This document shows positions 44,501 to 53,231 of a stretch of DNA of 64,000 bases, piece after piece. The stretch is from the NCBI GenBank assembly GCA_963783085.1, contig CAWAMJ010000004.1, positions 1-64,000 of the forward strand, written 5' to 3'. Within the stretch, counting starts at the first letter, position 1, and each line of letters begins with the position of its first letter. A model generated the notes under the pieces. That model saw nothing but the letters and a program-made list of their open reading frames with translations. It did no database searches and was not told where the DNA came from. A program made the translations under genes and the position numbers. The stretch is from CAVYUC01 sp963783085 (GTDB lineage Bacteria; Bacteroidota; Bacteroidia; Bacteroidales; Prolixibacteraceae).

Positions 44501-47500
44501 TTCAGTGACAGCTACCGGATTAATCATCCCGACACCTGACGAATTGATGGTTGCTTTCGATAGTCTGTATGTAAGTTGCACCGGTCAGGAAGATGGAGAG
44601 CTTACGATCAATATAACTGGTGGTACTGGTGGTACTTACGGATTGAATGGAAGCGAAGCACTTTATGGTCAGGATGGTAAAAAATATCGCGTTGTTATTA
44701 ATAACACCGATCCAAATGGCGTATCCTACGGTGAATATTATCTGGGTGATAATGTAAACGGAAAAACATTCCAGGTAGCAGCCGGTGATTACGAAGTCTA
44801 TGTATACGATGCCAATGGCTGTAGCTTCGGACCTAAAGTTGTTTCTATCGAAGAACCCGTGTTATGGGATGTAACCATAACGACTTCGCAACCTTCTGAT
44901 TGTGATCAAACAGATGGCACAATCGAAGTTACTGTAAACGATGGCGGATGGGACGGAATGGCCGTTCAATATAAATTGGATGACGGAAGCTGGCAATCCA
45001 GCAATATTTTCTCAACCGTAGGATTTGGAACACATAAAGTGTATGTGCAAAATGACCCGGCTGATGTAGCTGCTTCAACTGATCCGAGAATCCAAACATC
45101 AGAATGTGTTTATGAAGAAACGGTAACAATCAGCGAAGTTTCTCCATTTACCTATGATGTAGAAATCAAGGATGTAAGCTGCCACAATGGCGCCAATGGT
45201 CAATTTATCATTACCAATGTTGCAGGTGGGACACCTGGATATCAATTCCAACTCGTGAATTCAGAAAACCCAACGGTTAAAGCAGACATGTGGTTGCCAG
45301 TTGACGGATATGTAACTGAGTTTACTTTTGATACGTTGAAATATGGATTCCATACCCTCTATATCAGAGATAAGGCTGGATATACACTCTCAGCTTGTCA
45401 GGCTGCCGAATCCTGGGAAATTGCAGAACCAGACAGTCTGGAAATTACCCAGACAAAATGGTTGAACGATGTTACCTGTCCGGGTGGTGATGACGGCTCG
45501 TTCGAAATTATGGTTACAGGTGGTACTCCACCATACAAATATGCTGCTACTGAAACACATGTTGTTGGTACGCCGACTACTGAACATCCATACATTAATA
45601 TGCCTGACGTGAACGATGCATCGTTGTGGCAGGATGATCCGGTATTTAATATGGAAGCTGGGACTTTCATCGCATGGGTGGTTGACGCTAATGGCTGTTG
45701 GATCGGTGGTGAAATTCGCCAGAATGGCCAAACAATCCCGAATCACCGGGTTGTGATTAGTGAACCGGATGAAATAACTGCTGATGTAGAAAAAATCATC
45801 GATGTTAAGTGCTATGGTTCCGAAGATGGTGAAATCATCCTGAACAATGTGATGGGTGGTAACGGAGCTCCGTTTACTTATGAAGTAACCGGAACAAGGT
45901 TCGATGGTGAAGCTGTTAATTATGTATTCGACGGAGTATATAACGGAGTAACCGATACACTGGATCTGGTTTATGCAAGCATGGATGATACATCAAGCTA
46001 TGTAGGACCGGAAGATAAATACCAGGTATATGCTATTGACCAAAGCGGTTGCAAAAAACTGGTCGCTGAAGTAGTTGTCGATCAACCGGAAGAATTCATG
46101 ATTGATCTGGTAACTGAAGAAGATGCATTTATTTGTGCAGGTGACTTGGCAGGGATATTGGATATTGTAACTGTTTCTGGTGGTGTAAGTCCATTCCAGT
46201 ATCAGTTGTACAGAGATTCAGTTCTGGTTAGAAACTGGACTGCTAACACGTCGCACATTGTACAGGCCGGTCACAGCTATCAGGTTGTTGCAAAAGATGC
46301 AAACGGATGCGAAGCAAGTGCCGAAGTTACGATTCAGAGTCCTGTTAAAGTAACATTCACAATTCAGGATTTAACATGTGCAAATGCTGATAAAGCTTCT
46401 GCAAGAGTGATAGCACAAGGTACTCCGGATCGCATGTTTAGAGTTATTTACAAAGAATTGGAAAATGATATTCATATTGATACTGATACAACTGATTGGT
46501 TCGGGTCATCTGTTGATATCAGAGATGCATTCGTATTCGACAGCGAAAATGTAAATGACGTACATTATGCTATTATCGTTGAAGACGAACGTGGATGTAA
46601 ATCAGTGATTGATACCGTTACATTCGACGCCAGTGCAGTTGCTGAATTAGAGCTTGTTGTTAATGAAGGCGAATTGAGCGAATGTACTCAGGATATTTCC
46701 CTCACAGTAGTTGGTGGTACCAAACCATATACTGTAATGGTTAACGATGACGTACTGACAGACATGAGTTATACATTACCAAGAGGTGAACACACCATTC
46801 GGGTAATGGACGCTCACGAATGTGAAGTTACCCAAACAATTAATGTTAGTGGTAATTATGTAACCCGTGATACTACTATCAATACATACATTGGTGAAAA
46901 AACAGCATTTGTTGATACCGAAGCCGGAATCGACACCATGTTTGCTGAAGGTTCTTATACTTTCGATTATTCTTATGGTGAAAACAATTGCGTCAGAACG
47001 CTGAATGTTGAAGTAGTAGCGATCCCAAGGTCATTGACTATTGCCGAAGTACAGGGTGACGGAGACGAATCTCCATGGTTAGGTACTATCGTTGAAGTTA
47101 AAGGTACTGTAACCGGTGTTTCAGAAGGTGAAGGATTCTTTATGCAGGATGCAAACGCAGCATGGAGCGGTATCTGGGTAGCATGGAATGAAACAGGTGA
47201 TCTTGCAATAGGTGACGGTATAACTGTTCAGGGTGAAGTAAACGAAATAGCAGATGTTACTACAATCACTCCATCTGATGTTACCGAAGGTACAGCAGAC
47301 TTAACTGTTGAAGCCGTTGTTCTTACTTCTCCGCTGGATGTTAAGGCAGAAATGTATGAAAGCGTTGTTGTTCAGGTTCCTGGTGCACGTGCATCGGCAA
47401 TTGATTCAACTACCGGTGAATGGACTATATATTATGAACCTATTGAAAGTGCAACCGTAAATGACTTGCTTTACGCATCAAGTCCTGTTGAAGGAGACTT

Positions 47501-47837
47501 CTACAACGTGACTGGTATTGTAAATGCAAGGTTGGATGCATTCAAATTGGAACCGAGAATGGCAGAAGATGTTGTTGATGTTACTGACACACCGGCTGAT
47601 TTTATACCGGCAGTAGAATTCAACGTATATCCGAATCCGTTCAACGATAGGATAAACATCAAAAACGCTGATAAACTGACAAGAGTAATTATTAGAAATA
47701 TTGCTGGTCAGAGCGTTATTGACGTAGAATATCCAAGCAATGAAATCCGTACTGCTAATCTGGTAAGTGGTGTTTACGTGGTAAGTATGTATACTAAAAA
47801 CGGAATCGCCAAAACAGAAAGGATTGTTAAAAGGTAA
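41511..47837 (+). CDS. giant SprB-repeat surface protein with T9SS sorting domain
   Basis: A 2108-residue exported, probably cell-surface adhesin-like protein. Signal peptide (about residues 1-27); a cohesin-like beta-sandwich (about 30-180: SYQVKVMVRDFVKIKALDLL, FDFEGATV, NIVTLEFSID); then about 16 SprB-type modules of 75-130 residues (about 245-1800), each with a pattern such as D-V-x-C-x-G-x-x-G and a closing G-x-Y-x-V-x-V-x-D-x-x-G-C; then an OB-fold-like domain (about 1840-2025, VEVKGTVTGVSEGEGFFMQDA); and a C-terminal Por-secretion/T9SS type A domain (VYPNPFNDRINIKN to KTERIVKR). Export depends on the type IX system, of which PorT is encoded at 54 kb. It has its own promoter and terminator. 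Confidence 0.92.
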   Translation: MRKTFTQLISTMLLGMLVLLTPYGLRAQETQTTLETSVEDASACYNESNSYQVKVMVRDFVKIKALDLLLDYDAAVFDFEGATVNEPKLSGLTVTQTTDGTLRFQWTSGTPVNVSNNTTVNIVTLEFSIDNYPYNTLSDYTSDFQWDASSSYSYESGGDEVFTTQWTDGSLNVSVQPELQNIVFTPDVAACYNSYVDVTVEPDGYLYSFNGKSFTDNNVGNGAEGLNTVQLKDNNGCISLVNSFTIDAPDPVNFDIIKEDAVCNGGNGEIQFSNVSGGTPSYVYIAIPEAKIEEVAMDVLVGNSSKLATYSFNTNQLLRPAGTYYVAVQDANQCVDLFADLDIGSGWELVTIDEPAEIGASVSNTADVTCHSGDDGSVEVTMGTGGTPFSGGYYTVSLNNGTPVHVDAGATHTFQDLTAGSYTITVRDQSCTQTLTAQVTEPTGVAFSIEYDDVPCIESPNGKIRVKEVWALDGNQTPVADLTGYTFEVFGPNGTSVGTAAADGGEVSLLEPNYYSVVLTDASSCTYSYSNPDGSGNRVPIMSPELIQFEVVKTDVICKGSSTGSINVTNVSGAANYEYSIDNTNWQPETTFADLAAGSYSVYVRDADDMQACVISENVEIAEPNTELNLTVADVSAPSCDGGNDGNAFAFAGGGWAFKDGNGDPYYEYSLDGSPYWVTNPVFAVTEGAHTIEVRDSKGCTVSADFTVDNVEPIVIVPAANENPMECFGDKTTVQIAFTTESVDYADGAYTYYYAMSENMSNMQAFVPSQLATGSVSATEFAAGTYYFAVKDPNGCMSDATKLEITEGDELVLLDWSKQNATCASFWDGSITVEVTGGTEFDSSTRYKYAIKNNPDVFNNPSAVINWQNFTNDDPMNDSTVTIMTLKGTYYVAVADKCGQIVISDAITIEGNDPIDINDASIDIQAVTCYGDTDGYIDATGTVAGGSGTYYYTLYEGGTNDVVEGTEENQASGLFENLPAGTYWLEVTDDTEPVACPSVTATGLIIPTPDELMVAFDSLYVSCTGQEDGELTINITGGTGGTYGLNGSEALYGQDGKKYRVVINNTDPNGVSYGEYYLGDNVNGKTFQVAAGDYEVYVYDANGCSFGPKVVSIEEPVLWDVTITTSQPSDCDQTDGTIEVTVNDGGWDGMAVQYKLDDGSWQSSNIFSTVGFGTHKVYVQNDPADVAASTDPRIQTSECVYEETVTISEVSPFTYDVEIKDVSCHNGANGQFIITNVAGGTPGYQFQLVNSENPTVKADMWLPVDGYVTEFTFDTLKYGFHTLYIRDKAGYTLSACQAAESWEIAEPDSLEITQTKWLNDVTCPGGDDGSFEIMVTGGTPPYKYAATETHVVGTPTTEHPYINMPDVNDASLWQDDPVFNMEAGTFIAWVVDANGCWIGGEIRQNGQTIPNHRVVISEPDEITADVEKIIDVKCYGSEDGEIILNNVMGGNGAPFTYEVTGTRFDGEAVNYVFDGVYNGVTDTLDLVYASMDDTSSYVGPEDKYQVYAIDQSGCKKLVAEVVVDQPEEFMIDLVTEEDAFICAGDLAGILDIVTVSGGVSPFQYQLYRDSVLVRNWTANTSHIVQAGHSYQVVAKDANGCEASAEVTIQSPVKVTFTIQDLTCANADKASARVIAQGTPDRMFRVIYKELENDIHIDTDTTDWFGSSVDIRDAFVFDSENVNDVHYAIIVEDERGCKSVIDTVTFDASAVAELELVVNEGELSECTQDISLTVVGGTKPYTVMVNDDVLTDMSYTLPRGEHTIRVMDAHECEVTQTINVSGNYVTRDTTINTYIGEKTAFVDTEAGIDTMFAEGSYTFDYSYGENNCVRTLNVEVVAIPRSLTIAEVQGDGDESPWLGTIVEVKGTVTGVSEGEGFFMQDANAAWSGIWVAWNETGDLAIGDGITVQGEVNEIADVTTITPSDVTEGTADLTVEAVVLTSPLDVKAEMYESVVVQVPGARASAIDSTTGEWTIYYEPIESATVNDLLYASSPVEGDFYNVTGIVNARLDAFKLEPRMAEDVVDVTDTPADFIPAVEFNVYPNPFNDRINIKNADKLTRVIIRNIAGQSVIDVEYPSNEIRTANLVSGVYVVSMYTKNGIAKTERIVKR

Positions 47838-47859
47838 TACCGAATTGATTGATTAAAAA

Positions 47860-47887
47860 GGGGAAGCGTTTTGCTTCCCTTTTTTTA
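47860..47887 (+). terminator. terminator of the giant surface-protein gene
   Basis: GGGAAGC pairs with GCTTCCC around a 5-base loop, preceded by an A-run and followed by eight T residues. It overlaps the spurious upstream extension of the nitroreductase frame, which fixes that gene's start downstream at 47906. Confidence 0.9.
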
Positions 47888-47905
47888 TTGTGTAAAATCT
47901 CGACT

Positions 47906-48649
47906 ATGGAACTATTAAGCAATCATGTTACTATACGAAAGTTCAAAGATAAACCTGTAGATACAGCTATATTGGAAAGCATCATATATTCGGGAACACG
48001 AGCGTCAACAACTGGAAATATGCAGTTGTACAGCGTAATTATTTCGCAGCAGAAAGAGAAACTTGAAAAATTGATTCCGTTGCACTTCAACCAAACTGCT
48101 GCTAAAACTGCCCCTGTATTGTTAACTTTTGTGGCAGATTTCAACCGGTTTTCAAAGTGGTGTGCGTTAAGAAGCGCAAAACCTGAGTATTCAAATTTCT
48201 TGTCGTTTTTTAATGCGGCCATCGATGCTTTGATTGTGGCTCAGAACGTTTGTATCGCAGCAGAAAACTATGGCCTGGGTATTTGTTATTTGGGAACTAC
48301 AACGTACAATCCGGGAGAAATTACAGCGGTGCTAGAGCTTCCTCGCCTGACTTTTCCAGTTACCACAATTGCCATCGGTTATCCAGATGAAAACCCCGAA
48401 CAAACAGATCGTATTCCACTTCGGGGAATTATCCATTATGAAAAGTACGACGATTATTCGGAAGGGAATATTAATAGTCTGTATTCTGTAAAAGAAAACC
48501 TGGAATCTTCGAGGGAATTCATTAAGGAAAACAATAAAGAAACACTGGCACAGGTTTTTACGGATATCCGATACAAAAAAGAGGATAATCTATTTTTTAC
48601 GGGGAAAATGCTAAAAGTGTTGCGGGAACAAGGGTTTCTTGATGTTTAA
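47906..48649 (+). CDS. nitroreductase family protein (NfsA-like)
   Basis: FMN-dependent NAD(P)H oxidoreductase. 247 residues from the ATG at 47906 (MELLSNHVTIRKFKDKPVD, the RxxRxF/Y-type start of the family); earlier starts fall into the preceding terminator. Blocks include SGTRASTTGNMQLYSV (FMN binding), DALIVAQNVCIAAENYGLGICYLGT and TTIAIGYPDENPEQTDRIPLRGIIHYEKY. The natural substrate is unknown. Its stop codon is immediately followed by the stop codon of the convergent response regulator. Confidence 0.9.
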   Translation: MELLSNHVTIRKFKDKPVDTAILESIIYSGTRASTTGNMQLYSVIISQQKEKLEKLIPLHFNQTAAKTAPVLLTFVADFNRFSKWCALRSAKPEYSNFLSFFNAAIDALIVAQNVCIAAENYGLGICYLGTTTYNPGEITAVLELPRLTFPVTTIAIGYPDENPEQTDRIPLRGIIHYEKYDDYSEGNINSLYSVKENLESSREFIKENNKETLAQVFTDIRYKKEDNLFFTGKMLKVLREQGFLDV

Positions 48650-49372
48650 TCAACCAGCAAGAAAATCATTGATATAACGGGCAAATTCCTGCCGGTATAA
48701 GCTCCCAATCGGTAATTTATTCTTGTTGATTAATACCATGTTCCCTTCAACCAGCGTTATTTTATCAACACAAATGATGAAAGATTTGTGTATTCTTAGA
48801 AATTGGTTTTTAGGCAGAAGTTCCATTATTTTTTTCATGGACAGATTTGTGATAATTTTTTGATCTTTCAGATGAACCTGGATGTAGTCGCCAAGACCTT
48901 CAATATAATAGATGTCAGAAAAAGCAATTTTGAAAGTTTTTTTGTTCGATTTCAGAAATAAAAAATCCTTTTTGTCGTCGTTGGCAGGTTCCGCTGTTTT
49001 TGCTGATTTTTTTAACTGGAGTAGTTCATGGGCTTTAAAATAGGCTGTACAAAACCTTTCGAATGAAAAAGGTTTCTTCAGATAATCAATTGCATTTAAT
49101 TCATAGCCCTCGAGGGCATATTCGGAATAGGCGGTTGTAAAAATAACAAGCGGCGGCTCTTTTAACGATCGCAGAAATGAAGTACCTGATAATTTGGGCA
49201 TGTTGATATCCAGAAAGATTAAATCCACCTGCTTTTCCAAAATTGTTTTATGCGCGCAGATAGCATCGCTGCATGTACCTGTAATTACAAGGTCTGGTAA
49301 TTTTAATGCATACTGTTGTATTACATTTTGTGCGAGAGGTTCGTCGTCGACAATCAATGCATTAACTTTCAT
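48650..49372 (-). CDS. LytTR-family response regulator
   Basis: 240 residues: receiver domain (residues 1-120, phosphoacceptor Asp55 in LIFLDINMPKLSG, conserved Lys in YLKKPFSFERF) and a LytTR DNA-binding domain (about 140-240, FLFLKSNKKTFKIAFSDIYYIEGLGDYIQVHLKDQ). It partners the sensor kinase encoded one base upstream. LytTR regulators control envelope and surface functions in many bacteria; the targets here are unknown. Its stop abuts the nitroreductase stop (48649/48650). Confidence 0.95.
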   Translation of the reverse strand: MKVNALIVDDEPLAQNVIQQYALKLPDLVITGTCSDAICAHKTILEKQVDLIFLDINMPKLSGTSFLRSLKEPPLVIFTTAYSEYALEGYELNAIDYLKKPFSFERFCTAYFKAHELLQLKKSAKTAEPANDDKKDFLFLKSNKKTFKIAFSDIYYIEGLGDYIQVHLKDQKIITNLSMKKIMELLPKNQFLRIHKSFIICVDKITLVEGNMVLINKNKLPIGSLYRQEFARYINDFLAG

Positions 49373-49373
49373 T

Positions 49374-50435
49374 TTACAAGATTTTTAATTGCAGGTTTAT
49401 CGAAAATACGTGTTTCTTTTTTAATATCTTCAACTCATAACCATTGTTTTTGTATAAATATTCAAGGCGTTGTTTTACATTCCGGATACCGATTCCCGAA
49501 TTTTTTCTGTTTTCGTTTACAGAATCTTCATAATTATTTTCCACCTGAAATAAAATAAATCCTTTTTGCCGGAAATCGAAGTGAATGTGAATGAAATCCG
49601 GATTGTCGCTTCCCGGTAAACCATGCTTAAAAGCATTATCGATAAAAGGTTCAAAAAGCAGTGGCGCAATTTTACCAGATGGAACAGAACCTAAAACATC
49701 ATATTTTATTTCTACACTGTCCGAAGTTCTTATTTGTTGCAGAGCAATAAAATTATTTACGAATTCAATTTCTTTTTCTAATGGTATAAAATTCTCCCTT
49801 GATTCATAAATAATGTGACGCATCAAGTCTGATAATCTTAATATCAGGTCGGGAACTTTATCTGATTTAATGAGTGCGAGGGAATAAATATTATTCAATG
49901 AATTGAACAGGAAATGTGGGTTTAACTGTCCTTTCAGCGTTTTCAATTCTGCTTCAAGTTTTTGTTGTTCAACACGCGCGATTTTCAGGTTTAAGTCCTG
50001 AAGCGTCAGCCAGTCGTTAATAAATTTAAGAAATGAAGTTACGGCGACATATGTTAAACTGGCAAAAAAGAAAGCAGAATGCAAATTCGGATTAAATGCC
50101 TCGAACCTTTCACCAAAGTCAAAAATTCCCCTGAGCGGAAATATAAAAAGCAGTTGGATAAAAAGAGCGCACACGCTGAGTAAAACAATAAGCCAAAAAA
50201 TGTAAAAAATATAATTTTTCTGTTTAAGGAAGTGCGGAATTAGCACATAAAGATTCACATAAACGCCCAGGGCAAAGCCAGTATTCGTAAAAATCGCCTT
50301 GGAGAGAACCTCAAGATCAAGGTGAACGCGCTGCTCATTATAGTAGAAAAAGAAAAGCAGGATCGTGACACTTCCCAGCCAAAAAGCAACGTGCCCAAAT
50401 ATTTTCAAATAATGATATGGTGTTTGTTTTGGCAT
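49374..50435 (-). CDS. LytS/YehU-type sensor histidine kinase
   Basis: 353 residues with four transmembrane helices (about 14-30, 46-66, 75-100, 118-136) and no large sensory loop. The cytosolic part has a His_kinase box with His174 in LNPHFLFNSLNNIYSLALI, LMRHIIYESRENFIPLEKEIEFVNNFIALQQIR, and an HATPase end with FEPFIDNAFKHG (N box) and GIGIRNVKQRLEYLY (G box). Together with the LytTR regulator it forms a two-component system in an operon with the GT2 gene upstream (adjacent at 50435/50436). Confidence 0.94.
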   Translation of the reverse strand: MPKQTPYHYLKIFGHVAFWLGSVTILLFFFYYNEQRVHLDLEVLSKAIFTNTGFALGVYVNLYVLIPHFLKQKNYIFYIFWLIVLLSVCALFIQLLFIFPLRGIFDFGERFEAFNPNLHSAFFFASLTYVAVTSFLKFINDWLTLQDLNLKIARVEQQKLEAELKTLKGQLNPHFLFNSLNNIYSLALIKSDKVPDLILRLSDLMRHIIYESRENFIPLEKEIEFVNNFIALQQIRTSDSVEIKYDVLGSVPSGKIAPLLFEPFIDNAFKHGLPGSDNPDFIHIHFDFRQKGFILFQVENNYEDSVNENRKNSGIGIRNVKQRLEYLYKNNGYELKILKKKHVFSINLQLKIL

Positions 50436-51146
50436 TTATATCCGGTCGCGTTTTTTTATCAGTTTTTTGAAATAGTAAAGCAGCGGGTTCGTATATTTTA
50501 AATTTTTCCAGGGCCGGCTGGAATGAGGCAAATGCAGCACTTCAACACCTTTGGCCAAATAATTTATAAATCCTGTTTTTTTTGCCTGTCTGCTTATAAA
50601 TACATCATACCAGTCCTTTTTTTGCGATAACTCTTCGAAATTGAAAGTTTTCAGGAATTTCTCGGAAATTAACGTACAACAGAAACTTAAACTATGTGAT
50701 GTACTTACCGTTTCAGTACTTTTCTTTTTTTCAAAAGTATACGGAAAGTTGTAATTACCTTCAGCATCGGTGGTGATAGCGCCGACCAAAGCCGGATTTT
50801 TTGCGGAGGTTTTAATTTTGAGCAACTGGCTGATTGTATCAGGTTTTACAATCACATCGGATTCGACGATAACCAACGGAATTTTTTTATTTACGGCCAT
50901 TTTTTGCGCCATTTCCAAAACGAGCTTGTAATTGGGCGAAGGAGTGGAAGTTACATTGTCGAGGTGTATCAAATTAAACCCGTATTTCATTTGCGCCTGC
51001 TCCAAAAAACTCCTTGTTTCAGGCTGGCTGAAGTCATCAAAAATATAATAATCGATATCAACATTTGACTGATGAACGGCTTCAATGGTTTTTTTTGTGG
51101 TTTCAACCGAATCTTTGACCGGTGTAATAACAATTGCTTTTGACAT
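50436..51146 (-). CDS. glycosyltransferase family 2-like protein
   Basis: 236 residues with a GT-A fold: MSKAIVITPVKDSVETTKKTIEAV, DIDYYIFDDFSQPETRSFL and an ESD motif (LVIVESDVIVKPDTI) in place of the usual DxD metal-binding triplet. The last third (WYDVFISRQAKKTGFINYLAKGVEVLHLPHSSRPWKN) fits an acceptor-binding part. It abuts the sensor kinase gene without a gap. The sugar and acceptor are unknown, but a surface polysaccharide is likely. Confidence 0.8.
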   Translation of the reverse strand: MSKAIVITPVKDSVETTKKTIEAVHQSNVDIDYYIFDDFSQPETRSFLEQAQMKYGFNLIHLDNVTSTPSPNYKLVLEMAQKMAVNKKIPLVIVESDVIVKPDTISQLLKIKTSAKNPALVGAITTDAEGNYNFPYTFEKKKSTETVSTSHSLSFCCTLISEKFLKTFNFEELSQKKDWYDVFISRQAKKTGFINYLAKGVEVLHLPHSSRPWKNLKYTNPLLYYFKKLIKKRDRI

Positions 51147-51182
51147 TTTTAATTTCTTGCGCTACAAATTTAGCACAAATAA

Positions 51183-51950
51183 TCAGTCGTTTTCATTCTT
51201 GTTAAAATCACGTGAAAATGCCTGTGCTGTTGGCATTACAAGTACATCATCTATGTTAACATGTGGAGGACGGTCCAACACAAACAGAATAGTATCAGCA
51301 ATATCTTCGGCATAAAGCGGCGTAAATCCTTTGTATACTCCTTCAGCACGCTCTTTATCTCCTTTAAAACGAACCACCGAAAACTCTGTATCCACTGCGC
51401 CCGGACAAACTGAGCTGACTTTTATTCCGTACTTTAACAGGTCGAGGCGCATTCCTTTTGTTAGCGACTGAACAGCGTGTTTTGTGGCACAATAAACATT
51501 TCCCAATGGATAAGTTTCTTTTCCTGCAACCGACGAAATATTAACAATATGGCCTGCCCCACGTCTTACCATTCCCGGTGATATTACCCGGGTAACGTAG
51601 AGCAAGCCTTTAATATTGGTGTCGATCATTTGTTCCCAATCGTCGGTATCACCATCCTGAATTGCGCTCAACCCGGCAGCAAGTCCTGCATTATTTATAA
51701 GAACAGCAATATTTTGCCATTCAGAAGGAATGTTATTGAGTGCATTTTCTGTCTGGTTCAAATCTCTGACATCAAAATTCAGAATGAGAACTTTAGCTGG
51801 AAAATTGCTTTCAATCCTGTCTTTCAAATTTTCCAGCCGCTCTTTTCTGCGCCCCGTTAAAATAAGGTTAAAACTATTTTTCGCCAATAATAAAGCTGTC
51901 GCTTCTCCTATTCCGGATGTGGCCCCGGTAATCAATGCAATTTTTTTCAT
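51183..51950 (-). CDS. short-chain dehydrogenase/reductase, YdfG-like
   Basis: NADP(H)-dependent oxidoreductase of 255 residues. Cofactor motif TGATSGIG at residues 8-15, NNAGLAAG near 85-92, catalytic Ser in NISSVAGKETYP, YCATK (Tyr-x-x-x-Lys) near residue 155, and VCPGAVDTEFSVVRFKGDKERA, the block seen in YdfG-type 3-hydroxy-acid dehydrogenases. It lies 36 bases upstream of the GT2 gene on the same strand but with a different role. Confidence 0.93.
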   Translation of the reverse strand: MKKIALITGATSGIGEATALLLAKNSFNLILTGRRKERLENLKDRIESNFPAKVLILNFDVRDLNQTENALNNIPSEWQNIAVLINNAGLAAGLSAIQDGDTDDWEQMIDTNIKGLLYVTRVISPGMVRRGAGHIVNISSVAGKETYPLGNVYCATKHAVQSLTKGMRLDLLKYGIKVSSVCPGAVDTEFSVVRFKGDKERAEGVYKGFTPLYAEDIADTILFVLDRPPHVNIDDVLVMPTAQAFSRDFNKNEND

Positions 51951-52153
51951 TTCAGATACATTTTTTTATTGATGAATTCATACTTATCTGCCTGAATCAA
52001 CGATTATTTTTACAAATCTTTGCCTTTGGAACAACACTTTTTATTTAAACAAACGGCATAAATAACCATGTTCATTGTTCTTATTGAGTGTTGACGATTT
52101 TTGCCCGAAATTAAAAAAAACATCAATTTTTATGGAAAAATAAAGGACTTAAT

Positions 52154-52161
52154 TACCTTTG
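52154..52161 (+). promoter_or_regulatory. -7 box upstream of the AIR-synthase-like gene
   Basis: TACCTTTG is a perfect TAnnTTTG. It lies 30 bases before the ATG at 52191 and excludes the TTG-led extension to 52101. It probably drives the chain through ubiE to porT. Confidence 0.55.
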
Positions 52162-52190
52162 CTATTGCTCTAAACGAAAATAGGACAAAT

Positions 52191-53231
52191 ATGAATGATA
52201 CACTCGAAAAGGAACAGGAATTGACGATAGACTCTATTCCGGAACCGGAAAATATTGAAGATGTTATTTATTCGCTGATGGTAAATCCAAACCTGTCGAG
52301 TATTAACTATTTTAATGATTTTGGTGAAAATTACATTTCACCCGATTCTATTGGCGACAGCGAAACCGATGAAAGCGGGTTGTTTGATATCGACTCAAAC
52401 GGATCGAGTATGGCTATCAGTACACACGCTTTTCATCATCATTTACAGAATGATCCGCAAAAAGCTACTGAAATATTGATTTCAAGGGCAGTACGAAAAA
52501 TGTATTGCATGGGAGCCACGCCAATAGCTGTAAGCGCCTTTTTATATCATATCGATTTTGCCGATCCAAATGGTCATTATATCTCTTCGGGCGCCAAAAA
52601 AGGACTGGAAAATGCAGCGAAGAAATTCAACTTAAAAATTTCTGATAAGAAAATCAGGTTTGATCACTTTTCAGGTCATGGTCCGGTGCCGCCTACCATT
52701 ATAATCAGTATGGTAGCAATGGTTGAGAATAAAGACAGGCTGAAAACCCATTCTTTCAAACAAAAAGGCAACAACCTTTTTTTGATTGGCCAACCGGCGG
52801 AAGATATCGGTTCTTCTGAATACCTCGAGTTTTATCACGGTATCACCGATTCACCTTTACCTTATTTCGATATTAACGACGAGTTGAAAGCCCAGTCGGC
52901 ATTAAATAAATTACACAATCTCGACATCATTAAAAGCGCCAGCCCAATTGGGAAAGGTGGCTTGTTTTTTACATTGCTGCGAGCTGCGATTCCGAGCAAT
53001 TTAGGTTTCGATATTACAACCATTGCTGAATGCCGTGTTGATTCTTTTTTATTTGGCGAGGCGATGGGACGTATTATTGTGGAAGTGGAGCCGGATCGGG
53101 AAGACGAGTTTGTGGATGCCATGACAGAATTGAAAGTTAACTTTTTTACTCTGGGGCACATTACCAAAGGTGAAATCAGGATCGACGACAAATCACTGGG
53201 TTATGTCGATAAAATGACTGCAGGAGTTTAA
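52191..53231 (+). CDS. AIR synthase-related (PurM-fold) protein
   Basis: 346 residues. The sequence MAISTHAFHHHLQNDP, RAVRKMYCMGATPIAVSAFLYHIDF, PPTIIISMVAMV and GKGGLFFTLLRAAIPSNLGFDI resembles the two-domain PurM/PurL ATP-binding fold, including the MGA-P block and a glycine-rich late motif. It is not a canonical purM (the usual Y..AGVD start is missing) nor a full PurL. It could be an accessory purine enzyme or have a different ATP-dependent role, as in SelD or HypE. Its stop overlaps the ubiE start (TAATG), so they are co-translated. Confidence 0.7.
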   Translation: MNDTLEKEQELTIDSIPEPENIEDVIYSLMVNPNLSSINYFNDFGENYISPDSIGDSETDESGLFDIDSNGSSMAISTHAFHHHLQNDPQKATEILISRAVRKMYCMGATPIAVSAFLYHIDFADPNGHYISSGAKKGLENAAKKFNLKISDKKIRFDHFSGHGPVPPTIIISMVAMVENKDRLKTHSFKQKGNNLFLIGQPAEDIGSSEYLEFYHGITDSPLPYFDINDELKAQSALNKLHNLDIIKSASPIGKGGLFFTLLRAAIPSNLGFDITTIAECRVDSFLFGEAMGRIIVEVEPDREDEFVDAMTELKVNFFTLGHITKGEIRIDDKSLGYVDKMTAGV

